Below, in pieces: positions 1 to 5,314 of a stretch of 8,592 nucleotides of DNA (position 1 is its first letter; the number at the start of each line of letters is the position of its first letter). Below the pieces are notes generated by a model. That model was not told the origin of the DNA. It saw nothing but the letters and a program-made list of their open reading frames with translations, and ran no database searches. Location of the stretch: NCBI GenBank assembly GCA_003510345.1, contig DOMW01000031.1, positions 1 through 8,592 on the forward strand. Reading direction: 5' to 3'. The position numbers and the translations under genes are program-made. This stretch comes from Clostridiales bacterium (GTDB taxonomy: Bacteria; Bacillota; Clostridia; Christensenellales; Christensenellaceae).

Positions 1-651
1 TACACGACAAGCGATGTTGTGGAGAAGTTTTGCGAAGAAGGCATAAGATATGGCGCGGCGGCCATTTGTGTGAACCCGGTGCATGTGGCGCTTGTCAAAA
101 AACACCTGATGGGCACAGGTATAAAAACATCCGTCGTCGTGGGGTTCCCCCTGGGCGCGAATAAGACTTCCACAAAAGCCTTTGAAACACGGGAAGCCGT
201 CCGCGACGGCGCGGATGAAATAGATATGGTGATCAATATCGGCGCCCTTCGGGAAGGCGATTACGCGTATGTGCTGGAGGATATCAAAGCGGTTGTGCAA
301 GCGGCGGGGCGCGCCGCCGTAAAAGTTATCATCGAGACATGCTATCTTACGAAGGAACAGAAGATAAAGGCTTGTGCGCTAAGCAAGCAAGCAGGCGCGG
401 CTTTTGTAAAGACATCGACCGGCATGGGCACGGGCGGCGCTACGGAAGAGGACGTGCGGTTGATGAAAGAAGCCGTGGGCGAAGGCATGTTTGTAAAAGC
501 ATCCGGCGGGGTAGATAACCGCGCGGCCGCGTACAAAATGCTGCGTGCCGGCGCGGACAGGCTGGGCGTGAGCAGAGTCCCGCAGATCGTAGCGGACGAC
601 ACCGAACAAGACAGCGTATCCAAGCACAACCAGCCGCCTGTGTGCGGCTGA
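1..651 (+). CDS. deoC: Deoxyribose-phosphate aldolase (5'-truncated by window edge)
   Basis: DERA is a cytosolic class I aldolase that cleaves 2-deoxy-D-ribose 5-phosphate to glyceraldehyde 3-phosphate and acetaldehyde in deoxynucleoside catabolism. The reading frame is open from base 1 and the first visible residues (YTTSDVVEKFC) already align inside the family's first helix, so the true start lies roughly 18 codons upstream; the GTG at 19 is not the start. In visible numbering, the Schiff-base lysine is K137 in FVKTSTG, the second catalytic lysine is K166 in VKASGG, and the catalytic aspartate is D75 in DEIDMVINI. GFPLGAN and the FETREAV segment are also typical. Oddities are at the C-terminus: the usual phosphate-loop GxSAGV reads GVSRVP, and about 19 residues (ADDTEQDS to VCG) follow where most homologues stop. 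It is convergent with the glycyl-radical operon, so it is not co-transcribed with it. Family assignment is secure; full activity is assumed from the intact catalytic residues. Confidence 0.95.
   Translation, partial: YTTSDVVEKFCEEGIRYGAAAICVNPVHVALVKKHLMGTGIKTSVVVGFPLGANKTSTKAFETREAVRDGADEIDMVINIGALREGDYAYVLEDIKAVVQAAGRAAVKVIIETCYLTKEQKIKACALSKQAGAAFVKTSTGMGTGGATEEDVRLMKEAVGEGMFVKASGGVDNRAAAYKMLRAGADRLGVSRVPQIVADDTEQDSVSKHNQPPVCG
631..650 (+). other. Hairpin overlapping the deoC stop codon
   Basis: CAGCCGC (631-637) and GCGGCTG (644-650) form a perfect 7-bp GC-rich stem with a 6-nt loop, and the TGA stop (649-651) lies in its 3' arm. No T-run follows, so it is not a canonical intrinsic terminator. 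It may stabilise the mRNA 3' end or help Rho-dependent termination. It also encodes the unusual QPPVCG tail of DeoC. Confidence 0.4.
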
Positions 652-684
652 TGTCAATGTCATATAGGTAAGCGTTGATTAAAT

Positions 685-708
685 CGCAGTTAGATTTGCG
701 GCCTTTTT
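685..708 (+). terminator. Weak terminator-like hairpin plus T5 after deoC
   Basis: CGCA (685-688) can pair with TGCG (697-700) around an 8-nt loop, followed by GCC and then TTTTT (704-708). The 4-bp stem is short for an intrinsic terminator, and the same T-run can instead pair with AAAAA at 1044-1048 as part of the larger structured element. This is offered only as a possibility. Confidence 0.2.
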
Positions 709-1049
709 GTGGTCGGCAGTTTAGCGAGGTTTGTCTATGTTACAGTTATGAAAGCAGGATGTGAACTCGTTCCTGCGCTGTTGATGAAAGGGAGTCCTTC
801 TAAAAACTTCCTAAAGGGCGAGAGTCTTACTGGAAACGGGTTTAAAGCGAGGATTCTCAAGGAGCGCAGCGTCCTTGAGCCGCCGGAGGTATTTTATTCA
901 TCCCGTAGGGATACCTTGACCCAATAGGAATACCCAAAAGCAAACGCAAGCTATTTGCACAATAAAATACGGGTTCGTATTCGGATGGACATGCCTAACT
1001 GAAGCATAGACAAACCCTGCTAAACTGCCGCCGCACTAAGGTCAAAAAG
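698..1049 (+). ncRNA. Candidate large structured non-coding RNA (unassigned)
   Basis: This part of the 652-1101 gene-free gap folds into an elaborate closed structure. The closing helix P1 pairs 715-739 with 1005-1029: 25 positions with 23 Watson-Crick pairs, one G-U and one A-C mismatch. Outside it, GCGGC (698-702) can pair with GCCGC (1030-1034), or CTTTTTG (703-709) with CAAAAAG (1043-1049). Inside are ACAG 742-745/CTGT 778-781 stacked on GCAGGA 754-759/TCCTGC 771-776; GAGTC 822-826/GATTC 852-856 enclosing a CTG-GAAA-CGG tetraloop hairpin (830-839); CTCAAGGA 856-863/TCCTTGAG 872-879; the long-range helix GTATTTTATT 889-898/AATAAAATAC 961-970; and, within that, ATCCC-GTA-GGGAT 900-912 and GCAAA 940-944/TTTGC 954-958. 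The plus strand is favoured because two helices use G-U pairs that would be A-C on the other strand, and the GAAA loop is GNRA only on plus. I see no clear promoter or terminator. It could belong to a known large-RNA class (for example skipping-rope, raiA or similar), which I cannot test here. An alternative is a MITE-like insertion. Confidence 0.55.
715..1029. repeat. Long terminal inverted repeat, 25-nt arms
   Basis: The left arm (715-739) starts GGCAGTTTAGC and ends TTTGTCTATG. The right arm (1005-1029) starts CATAGACAAACC and ends CTAAACTGCC. They are reverse complements except at two central positions. The arms bound a 265-nt interior that lacks a credible ORF. No target-site duplication is visible just outside the arms, which argues mildly against a recently inserted transposable element and for the closing stem of an RNA. 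Confidence 0.85.
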
Positions 1050-1101
1050 ACGCGCGGCCTGCAAGGAGCAGCGGTCACCTGGAAAAACGCACACTACACC
1101 G

Positions 1102-1638
1102 TCATACACCGTGCATTCTTACGACCTCCGGGTCGGCGTAGATATCGTATTCGTCCATGTTCCTGCTGGAAAATTCGCTCACCACGCAGCCTTCCGGCCC
1201 GCCGCAGATCCAGTGCATAACACCGGGCTTGAGCGTGCATTGGTCGCCCACGTTCAGCACGGTTTCGTTGAACACATGGAATGCGTCTCTTTTGTCCTCG
1301 GGGATTTTCGCTTTGATATCCGTAATCGCGCCGCCGCCCTCCGTATAGACATACAGCGTGCCCATGCGCACACGGAAGGTTTCCTCCTTGCCTATATCGC
1401 CTTCAAACGGCGGATGTATCTGCTCCGGGCAGATCTGGCCGGGAAACAGCACCATCTCCTTCGCGGCATACCGCTCCGTATTGATATAGATATGTATTTC
1501 TATACCGAATTCATCCAACCGGCCAAGGCCCATATCCGCAATCTCAAGGTTTTTCTTTTCTTCATCGTTTAGGTAAATGTGCGCTTTATCAAAATACTCG
1601 ATCGCTTTTAAGCGCGCTTCTTCCCTTGTCATGCCCAT
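1102..1638 (-). CDS. D-lyxose ketol-isomerase-like cupin
   Basis: The 178-residue product resembles the short YdaE-type D-lyxose isomerases, metal-dependent cupins that interconvert D-lyxose and D-xylulose and often D-mannose and D-fructose. Matching landmarks are the N-terminal MGMTREEA helix, DMGLGR, YINTERYAAKEMVLFPGQ, HPPFEG followed by GKEETFRV, LKPGVMHW and VVSEFSSRNMDEYDIYADP. Expected metal ligands are H75, E86 and H142. The first ligand of the usual HxH pair is Gln here (Q73, codon CAG), which may alter metal binding or signal a different substrate. The ATG at 1638 is preceded by GGAGG (1649-1653) inside the end of the activase gene, with a 10-nt spacer. The gap to the activase stop is only 6 nt, so it is the third gene of the operon. 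A convincing terminator after its TGA is not visible. Fold and family are confident; the exact substrate is not. Confidence 0.85.
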   Translation of the reverse strand: MGMTREEARLKAIEYFDKAHIYLNDEEKKNLEIADMGLGRLDEFGIEIHIYINTERYAAKEMVLFPGQICPEQIHPPFEGDIGKEETFRVRMGTLYVYTEGGGAITDIKAKIPEDKRDAFHVFNETVLNVGDQCTLKPGVMHWICGGPEGCVVSEFSSRNMDEYDIYADPEVVRMHGV

Positions 1639-1644
1639 ACTGTT

Positions 1645-2511
1645 TTATCCTCCAACTTTTACGCGCAGCCCGTGTTCCGCCATACTGTTTTTGATTCGTT
1701 CCACATCGGCGTCCGTAGGCGTATGCGCGCCACAGTCATATTCTCTTCCAATCTTAGTGTATTTTGCGATTCCAAGCTCGTGGTAGGGCAGCAGATGTAC
1801 CTCCGGCACGCCCGTCTCAAGGGCAAAGTCTATCACCGCGCGTATATTTTGCGCATCGTCGTTGATGCCGCCCAAAAGGGGGACGCGGTAGATGAGGTTT
1901 GTGCCGTCCGCCGCGAACCGCCGGGCGTTTTCCAGAATCAGCTTGTTCGATACGCCGGTAAATTTCCTGTGCTGCCCATCGTCCATATGCTTTAAGTCAT
2001 ACAGTACCGTATCGCAATGTTTAAGCACCGCGCGGGCTTTCTCATATGGCGCGAAGCCCGTTGTTTCAATGGCCACGTTAAGATGCTTTTTCTTCAAACC
2101 CTCCGCGAGCGCCGCCGCAAATTCCCACTGCATCAGCGCTTCACCGCCCGAAAGCGTCACGCCGCCGCCCGAGTTTTTATAAAATACCCTGTCTTTTTCC
2201 ACCTCGGCAAGCACTTCGCTCACAGTCATTTCCGTGCCGGAAATCTCCCTTGCACCGGCATAGCAGACGTCTGCGCACGCGCCGCACGCACTGCACGCCT
2301 TAAAACCGTTCGGGCAAACGTCGCTGCATTTGCCGCACCCGATGCACTTTTCCGGCGTATGCAGCAACTGGCGCTCCATGCGTTGCGATTCCGGGTTGGA
2401 ACACCACGCGCACGAAAGCGGGCATCCTTTTAAAAACACCACGGTGCGCACGCCGCTTCCGTCGTTCACGCTATATTTTTGTATGTTAAAAACTACGCCT
2501 TTTTTCTCCAC
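1645..2511 (-). CDS. Glycyl-radical enzyme activating enzyme (radical SAM)
   Basis: This 288-residue cytosolic protein would use a [4Fe-4S] cluster and S-adenosylmethionine to abstract a hydrogen from the radical glycine of the enzyme encoded just upstream. The radical-SAM motif CxxxCxxC is C30-C34-C37 in GCPLSCAWCSNPESQ. A ferredoxin-like insert follows with two complete CxxCxxCxxxC sets, C56/C59/C62/C66 and C73/C76/C79/C83, so two auxiliary [4Fe-4S] clusters are expected, as in activases of the non-PFL subfamilies. The SAM-contacting SGGE is at 121-124. N-terminal GVVFNIQKYSVNDGSGVRT is classic for the family and fixes the start as GTG at 2511, with GGGAGA (2522-2527) overlapping the TAG stop of the upstream gene and a 10-nt spacer. 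Only 15 nt separate the two genes. Length is usual. The partner is almost certainly the adjacent large enzyme. Confidence 0.96.
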   Translation of the reverse strand: MEKKGVVFNIQKYSVNDGSGVRTVVFLKGCPLSCAWCSNPESQRMERQLLHTPEKCIGCGKCSDVCPNGFKACSACGACADVCYAGAREISGTEMTVSEVLAEVEKDRVFYKNSGGGVTLSGGEALMQWEFAAALAEGLKKKHLNVAIETTGFAPYEKARAVLKHCDTVLYDLKHMDDGQHRKFTGVSNKLILENARRFAADGTNLIYRVPLLGGINDDAQNIRAVIDFALETGVPEVHLLPYHELGIAKYTKIGREYDCGAHTPTDADVERIKNSMAEHGLRVKVGG

Positions 2512-2526
2512 GTACAGGTAGTCTCC

Positions 2527-4962
2527 CTAAATCTGCTGCTCGGTGCGCATGATGATACTGTCCTGCACCTCTTTTGATATCTCGTTGAAGAACGCGCTGT
2601 AACCCGCAACGCGCACCACAAGGCTGGCGTATTCCTCCGGGTTTTTCTGCGCCTCTTTCAGCGTATCCGCCGAGACGACGTTAAACTGCACATGCGAGCC
2701 GCCTAGGTCGAGGTAGGAACGTATGAGCGAACTGAACTTCTCAAGGCCGCCCTCCGCAAACAAAGGGCCGGGGCTCATCTTCTGGTTGAATATCACACCG
2801 TTGCCGCAGCGCACATGGTCGAGGCAGCTCACCGATTTAAACACGGATGTCGGGCCGTTTTTATCCAAACCGTTCTGCGGGGAAACACCGTCCGCAAGGG
2901 GTTCGCCGCTCTTCCTGCCGTCCGGTGTCGCGCCTGTGGCAAGGCCAAACGCCACGTATGAGGAAACGGGCATAAGCGCCGGGTTGAACGGGCCGCCGCG
3001 GTATGTCACATGCGGCTTCAGTTCCTTAAAGAAAGCGTCTGTCACGTATTTGGCAAACATGTCCGCCTCCGCGATGTCGTTGCCGTATTTAGGCATCCTG
3101 TTTTTCAGTTGCAGCCGCAGGTCTTCGCGCCCTTCAAAATTCGTATCCAGCGCGTCCACAAGCTCCGCCATGTTGATGATCTTGTCGTCAAACACGGCTT
3201 TTTTTATGGCCACGAACGAATCGGCGGCGTTGGCTATGCCTATGCCAAGCGGGCCTGTCCAGTTGTAGCGCGCGCCGCCGGCAGTCACATCCTTACCCGC
3301 CGAAATGCAGTCGCCCACCAACATGGATACATACGGCACGGGGGAAAGCTCCTCGTGCGTCATATCGATCAGGTTGTTCGCGAGTACCATATGCTCCACG
3401 GAATAGTTTAACTGTTTTTCATAGGCGGCCAGCACGTCGTCAAATGTCTTGAACTCCCTGGGGTCGCCCGTTTTGGGGCCGACCTGTTTGCCGGTGATGC
3501 GGCATACGCCGTTTGAAAGCACAAGCTCAAGAACCTTGATCAAGCTAAAATAACCGCCGTTTGCCCGGCCCCATGTGTTCCGGGGCATGGTCTCAAGGCA
3601 GCCGACCGTCGCGTAATCCCGCGCTTCCTCCAGCGTTACGCCGTAAAGCAACATGGAATTGATGAATATTTCGTCATTGGAAACCTGCGGCATACCGTTG
3701 CCCATGCGGATCGCTTCGCACGTACGGATCAAAAACTCGTGCGGCGTCTTTTTGTGCATACGCACCGTGAAGTTGGGCTGCCCCAAAAGGATGTGGCAGT
3801 GCGCTTCCAGGCAGCGGTAGGAAAGGTCGTTTGTAGCGTCCAGCCCATCCGGGGTCACGCCGCTTATCGCCACGTTGTTGCCCGTGGGCTGGCCGCCTGT
3901 GGAAGCGGCGTCTACCGCGTTGTAGATTTTTACGCTCTCCGAGAATTTGATCCAAAGCGCCTCCCACAGTTCCTGCGCCTGCGCTTTTGTGATCTTTCCC
4001 GAAAGGATGTCCTTTTCGTAGTACGGGAACATGTATTGATCCATGCGCCCGGGCGTGTACGAGGTCGCGTTGTCGTTTATGAACGGGATGCATTGCACGA
4101 TCATGAAAGATTGCAGCGCCTCGTGGAACGACGTTGCCGGGTTCTCGGGCACTTTGCCGCATACTTCCGCAATCAGCAGAAGTTCCGCCTTGCGTTCCGC
4201 GTCGGTTTCTTTTTCCGCCATGCGGCGCGCTTCATCCGCGTAGCGGCGCGCGAATGTGATAACCCCTTCAATGACGATGAGGCACGCCTCGTAAAACTGG
4301 CGCTTCTTCATAGAAGAAGGGTCGCTCATTTTAAGGGCGGCGTTCTTTTCCTCTATATCTCTGCGCAAACCCGCAAAGCCTTTTTGCAATACAAGCTCAT
4401 AGTCAAGCGCCACATGCCCGAGGCCGCCTGTTTCGTGCAGGCCGATCGTGAACAGCTTGGCGTCGTAAGACTGCAATTTGATTTCATCGTCGTACACCGC
4501 GTGGATGCGGTCATTCAGTGTCCGCCCCACCCAGTAGGGATAGATATCGTTTAAAAACTCTTCCTTTACTTCTTTTGATACGGAAAACGAATCCATGTCG
4601 CGCGTCTCGAAAAGGTCGATCTCGTCTTTGATCCACTGCACGCCGTATTCCGGGAAGATCTCCGCGCTCCTTGGCTGCGAAGCTGTTTGCCCCACGATAA
4701 TCTCATCCGGTAAAATATATACCCGCATCTTTTCAAGCAGGTCGCGCAGCGCCATCGCCCTGCGGATCAATATGGGCTGCCCTTCCGTTTCCCTGTACGA
4801 CTGCGTGATAATGCGCGCGCGGTCGCACAGCAGCCGCTGTTTGTGGCCGATCACCTGGTTCTTTAGGCGCTGGCAGCGCGCATAACCCTTGCTTTCCTTG
4901 GGCAGCACATCGTTTATGTCAATCGGCACGGTCTTTCTGTAATGATCAAGATACTCTATCAT
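2527..4962 (-). CDS. Glycyl radical enzyme, GCxE dehydratase/lyase type, substrate unknown
   Basis: This 811-residue member of the pyruvate formate-lyase-like superfamily has the C-terminal radical loop RVAGYSAFF with the radical glycine at Gly787, about 25 residues from the end as usual. The thiyl cysteine is Cys455 in ATVGCLETMP, and Glu457 is the general base shared by GCxE members (glycerol/diol dehydratases, choline lyase, hydroxyproline dehydratase, isethionate lyase). True PFL has adjacent cysteines instead. Other family blocks are ETGGLGH (177-183), PGRMDQY (304-310), GGQPTGNNVAISGVTPDG (356-373) and GQPNFTVRMH (394-403). The segment before PGR reads NDNATSYT where glycerol/diol dehydratases, as I recall them, have a form like ESNGHSIS; the substrate-contacting His position is thus Thr300, while Ser301 is kept. 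GCLETMPRNTWGRANGG also does not match a characterised subgroup that I know. The ATG at 4962 follows a GAGGG-like site. It is first in an operon with its activase and a sugar isomerase, which favours a sugar or polyol substrate. Confidence 0.95.
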   Translation of the reverse strand: MIEYLDHYRKTVPIDINDVLPKESKGYARCQRLKNQVIGHKQRLLCDRARIITQSYRETEGQPILIRRAMALRDLLEKMRVYILPDEIIVGQTASQPRSAEIFPEYGVQWIKDEIDLFETRDMDSFSVSKEVKEEFLNDIYPYWVGRTLNDRIHAVYDDEIKLQSYDAKLFTIGLHETGGLGHVALDYELVLQKGFAGLRRDIEEKNAALKMSDPSSMKKRQFYEACLIVIEGVITFARRYADEARRMAEKETDAERKAELLLIAEVCGKVPENPATSFHEALQSFMIVQCIPFINDNATSYTPGRMDQYMFPYYEKDILSGKITKAQAQELWEALWIKFSESVKIYNAVDAASTGGQPTGNNVAISGVTPDGLDATNDLSYRCLEAHCHILLGQPNFTVRMHKKTPHEFLIRTCEAIRMGNGMPQVSNDEIFINSMLLYGVTLEEARDYATVGCLETMPRNTWGRANGGYFSLIKVLELVLSNGVCRITGKQVGPKTGDPREFKTFDDVLAAYEKQLNYSVEHMVLANNLIDMTHEELSPVPYVSMLVGDCISAGKDVTAGGARYNWTGPLGIGIANAADSFVAIKKAVFDDKIINMAELVDALDTNFEGREDLRLQLKNRMPKYGNDIAEADMFAKYVTDAFFKELKPHVTYRGGPFNPALMPVSSYVAFGLATGATPDGRKSGEPLADGVSPQNGLDKNGPTSVFKSVSCLDHVRCGNGVIFNQKMSPGPLFAEGGLEKFSSLIRSYLDLGGSHVQFNVVSADTLKEAQKNPEEYASLVVRVAGYSAFFNEISKEVQDSIIMRTEQQI

Positions 4963-5029
4963 TTTTCTTGTCCCTCTTTCTTTTTTTCTATTGATTACAG
5001 CATCTCTGAAATGAGGTTAGTACTGTTTT

Positions 5030-5051
5030 GCCGCCCCCAACCCTGGGCGGC
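5030..5051 (-). promoter_or_regulatory. GC-rich hairpin in the operon's 5' leader
   Basis: GCCGCCC (5030-5036) and GGGCGGC (5045-5051) form a perfect 7-bp stem with an 8-nt loop. It lies about 70 nt upstream of the glycyl radical enzyme ATG, between the candidate promoter and the gene. Neither strand carries a T-run after it, so it is not an intrinsic terminator. It may stabilise the mRNA or bind a regulator. Confidence 0.5.
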
Positions 5052-5077
5052 ACTATCCACTTTCGTTTGAGCCTCTA

Positions 5078-5113
5078 GTATACAATTATACAAAAAAACA
5101 GAAAATAATCCTG
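5078..5113 (-). promoter_or_regulatory. Candidate promoter of the glycyl-radical operon
   Basis: On the minus strand a perfect TATAAT (-10) lies at 5085-5090. The position 17 bp upstream (5108-5113, CAGGAT) does not resemble TTGACA, and the spacer is T-rich, so the promoter may need an activator. The -10 box is embedded in a small dyad, GTATA-ATTG-TATAC (5078-5091), which could be a repressor site. Transcription from here would give a leader of roughly 115 nt. Confidence 0.45.
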
Positions 5114-5115
5114 TA

Positions 5116-5221
5116 CCATATTGCGGTGGGCGTTGGGTAAAGTTGCTGCTTTTTCTGGATTCGTTTAGTGCCGCGTTCTGATATCCCGCAATATTACGGG
5201 CAATATATTCGGCTATATTGC
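5116..5221. promoter_or_regulatory. Cluster of ATATTGC-type operator-like motifs
   Basis: The heptamer ATATTGC or its complement GCAATAT occurs four times: 5118-5124, 5188-5194, 5200-5206 and 5215-5221. The last two form a perfect 22-bp dyad (8-bp arms 5200-5207 and 5214-5221, 6-nt centre). Overlapping it by one base is the near-palindrome CCCGCAATATTACGGG (5185-5200). The cluster lies just upstream of the candidate operon promoter, where an activator or repressor would bind. No regulator gene is in the window. Confidence 0.5.
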
Positions 5222-5225
5222 GCTA

Positions 5226-5246
5226 TTCTTTGAGCGTATCAAAGAA
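5226..5246. promoter_or_regulatory. Perfect 21-bp dyad TTCTTTGA-N5-TCAAAGAA
   Basis: TTCTTTGA (5226-5233) and TCAAAGAA (5239-5246) are exact inverted repeats with spacer GCGTA. There is no T-run on either side to make it a terminator. It sits about 135 bp upstream of the candidate operon -10 box and 69 bp downstream of the oxidoreductase stop. It resembles a dimeric regulator site; the TTGA/TCAA spacing is one base short of an FNR box. Confidence 0.45.
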
Positions 5247-5314
5247 AGTTGTTAAATAATATTTACAAACTTTATGCGCGCTAAAAAGCATACAACGTTT
5301 TTTTAGGGCATCCG

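Larger units (their letters stand above)
4963..5314. promoter_or_regulatory. 352-base control region of the glycyl-radical operon
   Basis: No convincing gene is seen between the start of the glycyl radical enzyme and the stop of the oxidoreductase. The region is AT-rich compared with its neighbours. It contains, in minus-strand order, the 3' end of the oxidoreductase transcript, a 21-bp dyad (5226-5246), two overlapping AT-rich dyads (5185-5221), a further copy of ATATTGC (5118-5124), a candidate -10 box (5085-5090) and a GC-rich leader hairpin (5030-5051). The last 40 bases before the ATG form a purine-rich leader on the minus strand with the ribosome binding site. Confidence 0.6.

Noticed and set aside
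709..927. A 72-residue plus-strand ORF within the convergent intergenic region
   Set aside because: It starts at a non-ATG codon without a ribosome binding site, the peptide has no family features, and it runs through several RNA helices. The structured-RNA reading explains the region better.
715..1029. Transposon or MITE with terminal inverted repeats
   Set aside because: The arms are long and similar, but no flanking target duplication is visible, and the interior is packed with nested helices rather than spacer or transposase remnants. It is kept only as an alternative.
698..1049. Group I or II intron, tmRNA, RNase P RNA, 6S RNA or tRNA
   Set aside because: No group II GTGYG start or domain V, no group I core motifs, no tmRNA tag or CCA end, and no RNase P core motifs. 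GGGTTCGTATTC at 971-982 resembles a T-arm, but no acceptor or anticodon arms fit around it.
3739..4554. A long plus-strand ORF (271 residues) opposite the glycyl radical enzyme
   Set aside because: It is an antisense shadow in GC-rich coding DNA: rich in Arg, His and Val, with no family features, and fully covered by a well-supported gene.
2527..4962. Calling the large enzyme pyruvate formate-lyase
   Set aside because: PFL has two adjacent catalytic cysteines; here the motif is GCLE with a single Cys plus Glu, placing it with the dehydratase/lyase branch.
5226..5246. FNR or CcpA (cre) site at the 21-bp dyad
   Set aside because: The spacing between TTGA and TCAA is 5 rather than the 6 needed for FNR, and the cre core does not align. 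It is left as an unassigned dyad.
5185..5246. CRISPR-like repeat array
   Set aside because: The repeats are short dyads without regular unique spacers; operator sites fit better.
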